Part shown: one piece after another, positions 16,903 through 26,535 of the stretch
Layout: every line of letters begins with the position of its first letter
Numbering within the stretch: the stretch's first letter is position 1
From: Treponema sp. UBA4307
Lineage (GTDB): Bacteria > Spirochaetota > Spirochaetia > Treponematales > Treponemataceae
Assembly (NCBI GenBank): GCA_002394685.1
Contig: DGUP01000053.1
Coordinates: forward strand, 23,800 to 87,799
DNA: 64,000 bases
Direction of reading: 5' to 3'
Notes under the pieces: generated by a model
The model's input: the letters and a program-made list of their open reading frames with translations, nothing else
Told to the model about the DNA's origin: nothing
The model's database searches: none
Program-made: the position numbers and the translations under genes

Positions 16903-18672
16903 TTAAATTCCCATCAAATAGTCTTCCACGTTTTTATACTGAATGCCATTTTCTTCAGAGTAACTTTCTCCGCGATATAGCACAACTTTTTCCAGAATTT
17001 TTCCGTATCTGAATTCTGTCTGCTTACAATTATCTTCGTTAATCAGATGGCGGTACTGGAACGGTGATTTTTCTTTACTGTGCTTTATTTCGTAAATCTT
17101 ACAGCAGACATTTTCAGAATCATAAACGACCATATCAAATTCTCCAACTGCAAACTGTAGCTTAAATACTTCAAGATTTTGATTTGCTTTTTTTGTTTCA
17201 AGCTGAACAATTTCTTCAAGCATGCGTCCTTTTATATCATCAAGGATTCTTTCCGTAATTCGCTTTCGTTCCTGAGCATCAACATTCTTAAAAGTTTCAT
17301 CCATCATCAGAGATTTAATTAATGACTCGGCCTGAGAATAGCGTAGACCTGGTTGGCTAAACACGGTTGTAACTTTTTTGCTGTGCAAATCATTCATGTC
17401 TACGAGAGGAATATCACATGTTAAATCCAATAAATCAAGATATTCTTTTATCTCCAGTCGATGAGCATTCTGAATATCAATTTTCTGTTCTTCCTGGTTC
17501 AGAATTCTCAGCAATTTCTTTAAGCGCTCTGTGATTTTTTCGCCATCAGCATCATCAAGAATATCCGTAGGATTTTCACGGTCCTTTCGCATTATATCTT
17601 TTGCACTACCAAAGTAATGCGATTTAAAAGCTTGTGTAAGAACTTCAATCGTGAATTCGTGATTCATATCTTCGACAATTCTATTTATGGCACTGGTAAG
17701 TTCACCTTTATCATAAAGTGACTTTAGATTTCTGAAATGACTTCCATACTGATAGTTTTTAAGTGAGTGCTGGATATTTCGAGCAATAGCTGTATTAACA
17801 TAATCAGCTGTACTTTTCTTTGTTCCAAATATTCCCTTGTTGTAATTGTCTCCGCTTTGGCTCATGGTTCCGCCAAATTCCATGTACTGATCAATATCAT
17901 GTATGCCCAATACATTTGAAAATTCACGGAAAGGGATAAAGGTTGTGTGAAGCAAAATACATCTGTCGTAAAGCTGCTCATCTTCTGAAAAAACAAAGCC
18001 TAGAGAATCTGTTCCTGAAAGCACAATTTTCATTCCGCTGGAAGCAAAAACATCGGAAAATAAAGCTGCACCTTGTATATAATCGTCCATCATTGTTACT
18101 TCATCAATGAATACGTATTTATATCCAAGAGTCTCTAGCTTTCGTAAATCTTTATTTACATCAGCAAGCGTGTTTGTAGGATTAATCTGAATAAAGACAG
18201 TTTTATTTCTGTCTTCGTCATTCATGTTATAAATAATCTGGCGAATCAAGGTTGTTTTTCCTGTTCGTCGCAAACCATACAGGATGAAAACTTTGTCATG
18301 AGAATCGCTATATACATATTGTTCGAGCGCAGAATATAATTCTCGTTTCTTGTAATCCTTAATTGAGGCAGCGAAATCTTCCAGCGTTTTTCCAATTCTT
18401 ACATCAGTAATAAAAGTTGGAGCTTCTTCCTGCGCTTCTGAAGTATCTAGGTTTTTATGAATTTTAAGATTTGACAATTGTGTTTGCAGGGACTTTCTTT
18501 CTTCAATCTGCTGTTTCAGATACTCGTGTTCATCTTCTTTGACAATGCGGGAACGCTGTTTACCATTCTCAGTCCATTGATAGTAAGTATAAGCCTTACC
18601 CCTGATTGTTTTTGTAGTAAGACCACCAGATGGAAGAGAGTCGATTTTTTTTAGGATTTCTTCTGCATTCAT
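16903..18672 (-). CDS. AAA-type ATPase with N-terminal DUF6788-like segment
   Basis: 589 residues. Residues 1-65 (LPSGGLTTKTIRGKAYTYYQW, then RSRIVKEDEHEYLKQQIEERK) look like the small DUF6788 domain. The ATPase has Walker A GLRRTGKTT (~134-142) and Walker B KYVFIDEV. The C-terminal part includes FDMVVYDSENVCCKIYEIKH, a PD-(D/E)XK nuclease-like core as in DUF4143/DUF234 ATPases. These are common, poorly understood genes of mobile and defence regions. The ATG lies six bases from a good -10 and has no ribosome binding site, so the mRNA may be leaderless. It is one of four such ATPases in this window. Confidence 0.8.
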   Translation of the reverse strand: MNAEEILKKIDSLPSGGLTTKTIRGKAYTYYQWTENGKQRSRIVKEDEHEYLKQQIEERKSLQTQLSNLKIHKNLDTSEAQEEAPTFITDVRIGKTLEDFAASIKDYKKRELYSALEQYVYSDSHDKVFILYGLRRTGKTTLIRQIIYNMNDEDRNKTVFIQINPTNTLADVNKDLRKLETLGYKYVFIDEVTMMDDYIQGAALFSDVFASSGMKIVLSGTDSLGFVFSEDEQLYDRCILLHTTFIPFREFSNVLGIHDIDQYMEFGGTMSQSGDNYNKGIFGTKKSTADYVNTAIARNIQHSLKNYQYGSHFRNLKSLYDKGELTSAINRIVEDMNHEFTIEVLTQAFKSHYFGSAKDIMRKDRENPTDILDDADGEKITERLKKLLRILNQEEQKIDIQNAHRLEIKEYLDLLDLTCDIPLVDMNDLHSKKVTTVFSQPGLRYSQAESLIKSLMMDETFKNVDAQERKRITERILDDIKGRMLEEIVQLETKKANQNLEVFKLQFAVGEFDMVVYDSENVCCKIYEIKHSKEKSPFQYRHLINEDNCKQTEFRYGKILEKVVLYRGESYSEENGIQYKNVEDYLMGI

Positions 18673-18678
18673 GCCTAT

Positions 18679-18730
18679 ATTGTAACTTATGTAACTTAGT
18701 TGCGCAAGTTAATTAAGTTACATAAGTTAC
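18679..18730 (-). promoter_or_regulatory. Promoter overlapped by four GTAACTTA half-sites
   Basis: Two perfect 17-bp inverted arms (18682-18698 and 18714-18730), each holding two tandem GTAACTTA units, flank a promoter for the 16903-18672 gene: TTGCGC (complement of 18702-18707), 17-bp spacer, TACAAT (complement of 18679-18684). The arms overlap the -10 and lie just upstream of the -35, as expected of a repressor operator. The regulator is unknown and could be the ATPase itself. Confidence 0.65.
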
Positions 18731-18790
18731 ACACAGAAGGTTTACCTGGGAGTTTTGTTTGAATATGGTATTTTTTGCCGATATATTTTA

Positions 18791-18874
18791 TCGAGTATAA
18801 TCGACAGATAACCATTTAAGTTGTCGAATACAGTCGACATTATTTGTTACCAAAATTGTATAGTTTTGGTAACA
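18791..18874. promoter_or_regulatory. Spaced TCGA-N6-TCGA sites and a hairpin after hipA
   Basis: TCGAGTATAATCGA (18791-18804) and TCGAATACAGTCGA (18824-18837) are inverted repeats of the same design 33 bp apart. Beside them TGTTACCAAAA...TTTTGGTAACA (18845-18874) forms an 11-bp-arm hairpin that could end hipA transcription, although it lacks a T-run. Confidence 0.4.
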
Positions 18875-18884
18875 TTTTCGCCGA

Positions 18885-20135
18885 TTAAAACTTAAAGCAA
18901 TTTTCCATACGTATCATATTAGATCGAGGAATTCCGATTTTTTCAGCCACAGATTTCCATTGTCTTATATTCTGTTTTATATCATCTGTAATTTTTGAAG
19001 CTTCATCCTTTTTTATTTCAAAATACTTTGCAGCCTCAATTGCTACATCAAAGCTCAAAGAATTATCCATGTCATCAATGTTTAGTGACAATCCAACACC
19101 ATCAGGATTTGGATTTACATCATACATCGGAGAAAGCCTTAGTCCTTTCTGATCAAACAAGAATCCGTGGTTTCGTAAATGATCATCTGTATTTGTAACT
19201 GCGATGCTGAATACAATTCTTTTCCACAGTTCAAGAAGGTCCTCTTTTGTTTTTGAACCTTGCTGCTGTATGCACTGCACTATATCAAGATAACTTGTTC
19301 CATCTTGAGCATTATTTCCGTCAATCTTGCCAAGAGCCGTCATTGCTGAAATAAAATGGATGCGTTTATCCTCTGAGGTGCGGTCAAATCTCTTAACAAG
19401 AAATGTACTTCCGTTTTTAGAAAATCTTTCACATTTTGCTTCTGGAACATTCAACCCGCACAAGACCGCTAACTCATGTGTTACCATTTCCCAGGCACCG
19501 GAATCTATTTCATCATGTCTTGATGGAAATTTTGCAATCCATAAACTGCCGTCAGGTGCTTGTACAGTAGCCTTTGGCCTTGCTCCGCCTAATGATGAAC
19601 CTGGCTGAATCAGCATTTGTATTTTTTCCTTTTCTTCTTCAAGTGTAATATCTTCTTTTTCCAAAAGATATGAAGCCTGTTCAAGTTCACGTATTGAGGT
19701 CCATATTGGAATTGAGTTCTTAGAATCCTCTGCTAAAAAAGGGCCGTCCAGCTCAGTTTTAAATCTTAATGCGCCCATTCTGGAAATATCTTGTATTCCA
19801 ATCAGAAAATCACTTTCCATAAGTTTCTTTGGGGCTCTGTTTTCTTCTTTTGCCTCAATGGCTTCTCTGCGAGTCATTAAAAGTCGACCCCATCTGTCTG
19901 GACAAGAATCTGTAAAGAATCCAAACAATTCTTTGTTCTGCTGTGTATACTGACGACCTTTATATAACTGTAAATCCGGATCAAAAAAAGAGAACTGCTG
20001 CGTTTGTAACCATTCTGTATCATACTCAAATGAAAAGATTTCTTTTCCCTTGAGCAAATCAACATTTAAAACACCTATAAGGGTAGGCTGCACCAGAGAT
20101 TCCCAATCACCATATACAAAAATGTTTTTACTCAT
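18885..20135 (-). CDS. hipA: HipA-family serine/threonine kinase toxin
   Basis: 416 residues, the usual HipA length. The N-terminal couple domain includes DSCPDRWGRLLMTRR. SSLGGARPKATV (180-191) is the P-loop-like segment around the autophosphorylated serine. NTDDHLRNHGFL (315-326) is the catalytic loop and YDVNP (338-342) the metal-binding motif. HipA kinases phosphorylate translation factors such as glutamyl-tRNA synthetase and cause growth arrest (family knowledge). All key residues appear present. The stop of the HTH partner gene and this start are directly adjacent, the standard hipBA layout. The gene lies inside the island flanked by tRNA-Ile copies. Confidence 0.92.
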   Translation of the reverse strand: MSKNIFVYGDWESLVQPTLIGVLNVDLLKGKEIFSFEYDTEWLQTQQFSFFDPDLQLYKGRQYTQQNKELFGFFTDSCPDRWGRLLMTRREAIEAKEENRAPKKLMESDFLIGIQDISRMGALRFKTELDGPFLAEDSKNSIPIWTSIRELEQASYLLEKEDITLEEEKEKIQMLIQPGSSLGGARPKATVQAPDGSLWIAKFPSRHDEIDSGAWEMVTHELAVLCGLNVPEAKCERFSKNGSTFLVKRFDRTSEDKRIHFISAMTALGKIDGNNAQDGTSYLDIVQCIQQQGSKTKEDLLELWKRIVFSIAVTNTDDHLRNHGFLFDQKGLRLSPMYDVNPNPDGVGLSLNIDDMDNSLSFDVAIEAAKYFEIKKDEASKITDDIKQNIRQWKSVAEKIGIPRSNMIRMENCFKF

Positions 20136-20480
20136 TTATTTGTCCTTTTTATCCTTAGGCGCGCGCTTCCTTGTAACCAGCTTCAAATCCTGCAATTTTC
20201 TGCCTAATTCATCATCTTTTGCAACTAACAGCATATCCTTTTCAAGTCCCAATGAATTAAGAACCGACATATATATACCCATTGCAACTGACGGTGAACC
20301 TTTTTCAACATTTACAAGTGTAGCTCTGCTAATTCCAGCCCGTTCTGCGATAAGTTCACTTGATAAACCTCTTCTTAAACGAGCCAGTTTGATGTTTTCA
20401 CCTAATTCTGTTAAAACCTTCTGAACCGAAGGCAATAAAACAACAGCATTCTTTCCCATAACATCTATAATTATATACAT
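20136..20480 (-). CDS. hipB: HipB-like XRE antitoxin
   Basis: 114 residues. The HTH spans about 18-75 (LGENIKLARLRRGLSSELIA, then ERAGISRATLVNVEKG and SVAMGIYMSVLNSLGLE). It would bind and neutralise the HipA kinase encoded directly downstream and repress the operon. The C-terminal tail is strongly basic (RKRAPKDKKDK). The ATG lies inside an inverted repeat suited to an operator. Confidence 0.88.
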   Translation of the reverse strand: MYIIIDVMGKNAVVLLPSVQKVLTELGENIKLARLRRGLSSELIAERAGISRATLVNVEKGSPSVAMGIYMSVLNSLGLEKDMLLVAKDDELGRKLQDLKLVTRKRAPKDKKDK

Positions 20481-20500
20481 AAATTAAATATTTGTATATA
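20472..20500 (-). promoter_or_regulatory. Candidate hipBA operator
   Basis: TATATAC (20472-20478) and GTATATA (20494-20500) form an inverted repeat with a 15-bp centre, overlapping the start of hipB. The half-site spacing suits a dimeric HTH protein. Assignment to HipB is inference. Confidence 0.4.
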
Positions 20501-20610
20501 AATATAGACATTATAGAAAGTGTTTTTACTGTTTTTCCTGCTATAAAATAAAGCTGTATAGTCCAATAAACAAAATTTCACAAAAATTGTATATCAGACT
20601 AAACAATTTT

Positions 20611-21792
20611 CTACTCAAACAGCCTGTTAGCCGCTTCCATGGCTGGCTTTACGGCCTCAACCATCTCAGAAATTGCTGCACGTGTATAATGGTCCGTCAT
20701 AGCAAGGCTATTGTGTCCTGCAATTTTCTGAACTGTTTCTCCGGCAACCTCGCGACGCATACGGGTAATGTATGTGTAACGCAAAGAATGTGGAGTAAGT
20801 ATCCTGTTTTCTGCATTGATTCCTGACATGCCAAGAATGCGTCTGAACCATTCCTCGGCAAGCCGTTTACGGATTGGCTTTCCGTAACGCATAAATACGT
20901 AATCGTTACCGCTCAAATTGTTTTGCAAAATGTAATTCCGCATAATCTGAGCAAAGTCTTCCGGTAGAGGAGCAACACGAAGCTTTTTATCATCCTCAGA
21001 ACCGCATTTGTTGTAATTTGTACGGTAAAGTTGATTTGATTTGTAAAATCCATCAATAACCAGGATTCCTTCATCGAACAGAAATTGCCGAGCCTGAATT
21101 GCAATTCCTTCGCTGATACGAAGCCCGCATTTTGCACAGCACAAGAACATAAGATAAATTGCTTTATGACCTTCATCAAACTGTGGATGCTTGGAGTAGT
21201 GATTACGACTCATATCCATCCAAAGGCTTTCGTTGAATAAAATGTTCAGTTCTTCTGTTGAAATAATATCTTTCTTACGACTGTTACGACGGAATTTTGG
21301 AAACAGAGGAACAGGAATGTACGGCAAATCATGGAACGGAGCTTCCGCATAAACTTCACTTACCACCGTAAGAAAGTTGTTTTTCCAGCTGCCTGAATGA
21401 TAATCCTCGGAAAGAAAATCAATAATCATCGGAATCGTAAGCTTTGATAATTCCAGTTCTCCAAATTCTTCCACAAAAATATTAAGCATAAAGCGTTTTG
21501 AAAGGAGTGTTTCCGGTGTAAGAGTTTTACCCAGCTTCTCCATCCGCTCCATGTGCGGTCCGCCGGGAATATACATCCATTCGGCAATCTTCGCTATCGT
21601 GATTTTCTCTTCCACGAATAACGGTGGCAGGGTAGAAACAAAAGCGTATGCCTCTACTCGAGTCTTGCAGCCTTTGCAGACTTTCTGACGCATTACACCC
21701 GTAATAGGATCATTCCAATAGTAATACCACTTGTGTACTGTCTTGTTCTTTGATTTAGTTGATTTTTTGAAGATGTGATAATTTAAATCCAT
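20611..21792 (-). CDS. Tyrosine recombinase (integrase)
   Basis: 393 residues from the ATG at 21792, chosen because GGAGG lies seven bases upstream. The N-terminal SAM-like core-binding domain precedes the catalytic domain. The catalytic residues are visible: Arg in CGLRISEG, the HSLRYTYITR box (HxxR) and GHNSLAMTDHYTR with the later His and the nucleophile Tyr. It would integrate or excise DNA at a short core site. Its 5' end lies about 140 bases from the degenerate tRNA-Ile copy, the typical integrase-att layout, so it is the likely mover of the 15.5-21.9 kb island. The domain appears complete. Confidence 0.92.
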   Translation of the reverse strand: MDLNYHIFKKSTKSKNKTVHKWYYYWNDPITGVMRQKVCKGCKTRVEAYAFVSTLPPLFVEEKITIAKIAEWMYIPGGPHMERMEKLGKTLTPETLLSKRFMLNIFVEEFGELELSKLTIPMIIDFLSEDYHSGSWKNNFLTVVSEVYAEAPFHDLPYIPVPLFPKFRRNSRKKDIISTEELNILFNESLWMDMSRNHYSKHPQFDEGHKAIYLMFLCCAKCGLRISEGIAIQARQFLFDEGILVIDGFYKSNQLYRTNYNKCGSEDDKKLRVAPLPEDFAQIMRNYILQNNLSGNDYVFMRYGKPIRKRLAEEWFRRILGMSGINAENRILTPHSLRYTYITRMRREVAGETVQKIAGHNSLAMTDHYTRAAISEMVEAVKPAMEAANRLFE

Positions 21793-21931
21793 ATAAGCCT
21801 CCAAGTTGTTATGTTAAGCACTTGATATTCGCTTAACATTTTCAACAACCTGAAGGTCAGATTAATTAGTAAATGCTTGTATTATATAGATTTAGCACCT
21901 ATCCCGAAGTGCCAAATCTTAATTGGTCTCT

Positions 21932-21993
21932 AGATTTGAACCAAGGACCAAAGGATTATGAGGCCTCTGCTCTAACCGCTGAGCTAATGGCCC
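21932..21993 (-). other. Degenerate tRNA-Ile copy, candidate attachment site
   Basis: About 62 nt nearly identical to the 5' three-quarters of the tRNA at 15386-15458. One substitution mispairs the top of the anticodon stem. Beyond the T loop the sequence diverges (CTAGAGACC), so the T stem and acceptor no longer pair. It is not expected to give a functional tRNA. With the intact copy it brackets the integrase, hipBA and ATPase genes. Confidence 0.8.
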
Positions 21994-22009
21994 GATTTAG
22001 GTAGAGCAC

Positions 22010-22039
22010 GCTATATCATAGAAGGCTTTGCTTAGTCAA
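22010..22039 (-). promoter_or_regulatory. Promoter upstream of the degenerate tRNA
   Basis: TTGACT (complement of 22034-22039) and TATAGC (complement of 22010-22015), 18-bp spacer, at the same distance from the tRNA 5' end as the promoter of the intact copy. This suggests the right-hand copy was once an expressed tRNA gene. Confidence 0.5.
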
Positions 22040-22081
22040 TATAGACACGTGCCGGGTGTATAGGTGAGTTTTGTGTGAAAT

Positions 22082-25058
22082 TTAAAGCTTCAAGATTTCC
22101 GCTTCAATTGCCGAAGCAATTTTATTATCAACGATTCTCATGCAACATTCTTCATTTTCTGTATAACCTAAAAAGTTGATATTGCCGTACCACATAATTT
22201 TTTCATCAATAATTGTAATCTTCTGGGAAATATTTTCCTGTTCTATAACTTTTATACCAATGTTCTCAAGCATACTTATGCAAGGAACTATTTTTTTCTG
22301 CTTTGCATCATCATCCTGTTTACGTACAAGAATTTGAATATTAACCCCTTTTACAAGAAGCGTTGTAGCACTCAAAACAAATTCCTGTACATTTACTTTC
22401 GAAAGATATGGAACACTAATAATGATTTTTGAAGCAGCTGATAAGATGTCTTTTTGAAAATCTGATTTGTAATCTTCTGCGGAATATAATTTAGATTCTG
22501 TTTGTATTTCTGCATTTTCAGAAATATTTTGTTTTATAGAATAACCAAGATGTCTATAACCTTTCAGACGATTCTGATACATTCTATCAAAAACAGGAAT
22601 CCGATAATCAACATAATCAAAAATTTGAACTTCATTTTTGCCAGCAAAGTTTCTGTGTAAGCGTCCACAATACTGAACTAAAGTTCCCTTCCAGCTAAAA
22701 GGCATTGCGAGCATTAAAGTATCAATACGAGGATAATCAAAACCTTCGCCCGCGTATTTTCCTGTTGCAAGAATTATTAATGATTCATCTGCTGGGACAG
22801 CTTTCAGTTTTTCAAGGGTTTCATTCTTTTGTTTTTGGGTACCACGGCCAGTTATGAAAATGACATTTTGTGCTGAATCAGAAAGTTTTTCATATAAGAT
22901 ATTCAAATGCTCAATTCGTTCCGACAAAATCAGAGGAGTACGTCCGTCCTTTACAGCATTTTTTACATCTGCAATTATCAGTTCGTTACGAGTTGAATTA
23001 GAAATAAGTTTATTGATTTATTGAAGGATTTTTTGATTCCGTAAGCTCCGGTACATAATGAAAACTGGAAAATCTCGGAATAAAATAATGTGCAAAATCC
23101 TGTGCTGCATTCATCTGTTTTGTTGTAGTAGAATATAAAACAGAACCACATTGATAAAAAATAATTTTCTGATGGCCATCACGACGAATTGGAGTTGCAG
23201 TAAGTCCGTAAACATATTTTGCCTTGAAACTTGCAACAAGATTTTCTGTAGAAAAAGCAGAGACGTGATGACATTCATCTACAATCAACATGCCGTATTT
23301 ATATGAGCGAGGCCTAAGTTCATCAGAACCTTTTTCAATCAAAGAATTTACAATAGCAATATCAACTATCCCAGTTGACTTATCCTTTCCAGCTGCAATT
23401 GTCCCTGATGTTATATCAAGAAATTGTTTTATTGCTTTCTTCCACTGTTCGAGCAAAGCGTGTGATTGAACAAGTATCAGCGTATTAACATTACGCTCTG
23501 CAATTAAAGCAGAAGCTACAACTGTTTTTCCAAATCCAGTTCCAGCTGATAAGATTCCAACATCTTCTTTCAATAACGCTTTTAAAGCACCTTTTTGTTC
23601 ATCATAAAGTTTTCCAGTAAATTGTAAATCAATTTGTTGCCCTGTTTCGCGTTCATCTGTGATTTCATATTTGGCATTTGCTTCTTCAAGCTTTTCAATC
23701 ACCTTTGTAAGATTTCCTCGAGGAAGCAAGAGATAATCATAATTTTCTTTTGAGCAATCAATGTATCTGGGAATGTTATAAAGAGGCAGATGCATCCGCA
23801 AGTTTTTGAAATACTCTGGATTAAGAAAAACAGCTGTACGGCGTAAAACTCCCAATGCTTTTTCTGATATACCAGTCTTCTGTATTTGTACATAATTAGA
23901 AAGTACAATTTTGACCAGAGCAGAAAAATCAGATTGATTTAAGGATTCTTTGTTATTTGCAGGAATATTGACTTTCGAATTGCTTTGTTTAGTTTGAAGT
24001 TCAGATTCATCTTTTTCTACAAAGTCTGGAAGTGACTTTTCAATTTCATTTATGGTTTTTCGTACAAGTCTTTCTGAGATTTTTTGTACTGAGGATAAGA
24101 AAGCCCATTGATCTTCGTAAGGCACAAAAATTTCATCAACAAAAACAGAGTGGCCGTCTTTTACAGCCTTCCCCTGTAATGGAAGGGCAATAAGATTTCC
24201 ATATCCGCCTTTAGGAATTTCATCCTGATTTGGAAAAAATCTATCAAAGCTTTCAAATGGAATTGAATGTCGTTTTTGCATTGCGGCTTTTATAACTGCA
24301 GTTCCAAGCCCTCTTGCTAGTCTTGCAGAAATTATTTCATCAAAGAAAATCCATAGATGTCCGCCATTACCGGAGCGTGATATTTCTATATAGCTTTTAA
24401 TTCCAAAATCAGAACAGGTTCTCTGAGCGGCAAGAATATCGTCTCTCCAAGTATTTTGATTCTTAGCTCCATGTGCGTACGTCGCTATCGCTCCGTTTGT
24501 ATGAGAGGAAATTATTGACATTTGCGCCTTCGGCGCATGCGCATCAAAATCCATCGCAAGAAACTTACAGAGATTTCCATCAATAAGAGGATAAAGTCCG
24601 ATGACATCGCGGGAAAACTCGTCACGACCTGCGAGATGATTGTAAATGTAATTATCAGTCAACAACACTGGTAATTTGAAAGGACAAGTCGCACAGGAAT
24701 ATTTCTTCAAGTCACATTTTCCAGAAGCCCACTTATTTCTGCAGACTGGAGAATAACCGCTTTTATTAGATTTAGAATTGAACCAGCGAAGTGCAAAAAC
24801 ATCTTGTCTGCCAGAAAACAAAGATTTAAATAAATCGATTTTTTGTTGTGGAGTGCTATGCCGATTGATTGCAGGTGTTGAATTAAAAAGAGTATCTGCC
24901 ACAGGGAGTATTGGCTTGTTTTGTTCGGAGAGAACCGGAAGAGCATTTTGTTTCTCTGTCAGATAAATTCTAACTTCTTTATTTATATCAGACAAGTCTA
25001 TCAGTAGAGAAATCAGATTTTCCTTAGATAAGGTTGAAAGATATTCTTTTAAGTCCAT
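22082..25058 (-). pseudogene. TOTE-type primase-helicase-PLD protein, broken by a frameshift
   Basis: Two consecutive frames form one protein of about 990 residues. The first (25058 down to 23010, 682 residues) has a Cys cluster (C106, C115, C122, C125), an archaeo-eukaryotic primase core with DFD (170-172) and SGNGGHLW, then a superfamily II helicase with GTGFGKT and DECHH and a TATP motif. It stops at a TAA after PSINQ. The second frame continues without a gap (KLISNSTRNEL, GEGFDYPRIDT, QYCGRLHR) and ends in a phospholipase D-like module whose His appears replaced (SQKITIID). Skipping one base near 23013-23017 restores the frame. Such proteins belong to TOTE conflict systems. Programmed shifting is possible but there is no slippery run. 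Confidence 0.85.
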
Positions 25059-25066
25059 TTTCTATA

Positions 25067-26503
25067 CTATAAATTTACAAACAAATCATCCAACAAAACC
25101 TGACTGGAAATCCTCTGACTGTACATGTTCAACTTAACGCCGTAAGTTGTTACAAAAGTCAATTGAATAACCTTTTTTGTTCCAGTTGTACTTTGGAATT
25201 TTGAAATCTTTCGGCGAATATCCTGATCATAGTTTTTGTCAATCACATATTCATCATTAACAAATTTCATCTCACATATATTGATAACACGGTCTCTTCG
25301 GTCTATGAGCATATCAATTTGAGCACCTTCACTTTCTTCATCACCCTGAACAAACCATGTAGAAACGTTTGCAAGAACACCTGAAATTCCTATTTTCTGC
25401 TTAATCTGTCTTATATGATCTTTACACAACTGCTCAAAGGTAAATCCAGCCCAAGATTTTCTTGCCTGATTATCAAGTGTATTGGACCAGAAGTGTTCAT
25501 CTTTACCAGCATTTTCTTTAACAAATTTAAAATAGAACATAGTATAAAAATCAGCTAGCTGATATTTTGTCTGTCTTTTTTTATTTCCATAAAATGGATA
25601 TTCACGAACAAAACCAGAATCAACCAGATTTTTAATCATCTTTGTCAAAAGTGAATTATCACTTAATTTTGATTTCTCAACAAGTTCTTTTCTTGAAAAC
25701 CCAATTCGCTTTTCTGAAAGAACTTCTACAATTTTGATATAGGCTTCACTGTTAGTAAATAATGTATTATACAGATGTTCAAATTCATCCCACAAAGCAG
25801 CTCTCTTTTTGAAAAACAGATTATCAATATTTGCACTGTATGGAATGGAACCTTTCAATAAATTTAGATAAAAAGGAATACCGCCAAGAATCATATAACA
25901 TTCACAGATATCATAGCGTGACCAGTGAATATTTCGGGATAAAAGAAACTGCTCTGTTTCGTAAAGATTAAAAGGTTCAAGATAGATGCGGCAATTCTGT
26001 CTGTTAAAAAGTCCACCCTTATTATGATCAATGTGTTCAATAAGCCAGGAAGTAGCAGAGCCGCATACTATCAGCATCAGATTATTTTTCGAAGCTCCAT
26101 AACTGTTCCAAAAATATTCAAAGGCTTCCAAAAATCCTGATTTATGGTTATCCAGCCAGGGCATTTCATCAAAAAATATAACCTGTTTTTTATCGCGCGG
26201 TAAAGTATCTATGTAATCCCTTAACTGAAAGAAAGCTTCTCTCCAGCTTTGCGGAACACTAACTTCAGTTTTTGATTTTCGTTTGAGTTCTTCATAAAAA
26301 TTATAAAGCTGTTCTTCTTTATTTTGGTTATAATCACCAACAAGCTTAAAGGCAAATTGTTCATCAAAGATTTGATTTATGAGAAACGTTTTTCCTACAC
26401 GTCTTCTTCCGTACAAAATTACAAGTTGAGATTCTTTAGATTCATAACACTCATTAATCTGCTCAATTTCTTTTTGTCGTCCAATAATTAAATCTTTAGC
26501 CAT
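25067..26503 (-). CDS. AAA ATPase with C-terminal DUF234-type nuclease-like domain
   Basis: 478 residues. Walker A is GRRRVGKTFL (~31-40) and Walker B KQVIFFDEMPWLD; GSATSWLIEHI is a sensor-like strand. After a winged-helix region (SRKELVEKSKLSDNSLLTKM), the C-terminus has AQIDMLIDRRDRVINICEMKF, a PD-(D/E)XK-like pattern. This fits the archaeal-type ATPase/DUF234 group, frequent in mobile DNA; biochemical role unknown. The stop is eight bases before the start of the TOTE gene, so the two form an operon and may act together (inference). Confidence 0.85.
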   Translation of the reverse strand: MAKDLIIGRQKEIEQINECYESKESQLVILYGRRRVGKTFLINQIFDEQFAFKLVGDYNQNKEEQLYNFYEELKRKSKTEVSVPQSWREAFFQLRDYIDTLPRDKKQVIFFDEMPWLDNHKSGFLEAFEYFWNSYGASKNNLMLIVCGSATSWLIEHIDHNKGGLFNRQNCRIYLEPFNLYETEQFLLSRNIHWSRYDICECYMILGGIPFYLNLLKGSIPYSANIDNLFFKKRAALWDEFEHLYNTLFTNSEAYIKIVEVLSEKRIGFSRKELVEKSKLSDNSLLTKMIKNLVDSGFVREYPFYGNKKRQTKYQLADFYTMFYFKFVKENAGKDEHFWSNTLDNQARKSWAGFTFEQLCKDHIRQIKQKIGISGVLANVSTWFVQGDEESEGAQIDMLIDRRDRVINICEMKFVNDEYVIDKNYDQDIRRKISKFQSTTGTKKVIQLTFVTTYGVKLNMYSQRISSQVLLDDLFVNL

Positions 26504-26535
26504 AGCAATATAATAGCACTGGTTATTAAAGAATG

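Noticed and set aside
21932..21993. A second working tRNA-Ile gene
   Set aside because: The T stem and acceptor 3' strand do not pair with the 5' half, and the anticodon stem has a mismatch.
23010..23020. Programmed frameshifting in the TOTE gene
   Set aside because: There is no slippery heptamer, stimulatory hairpin or internal ribosome binding site; mutation or read error is more likely.
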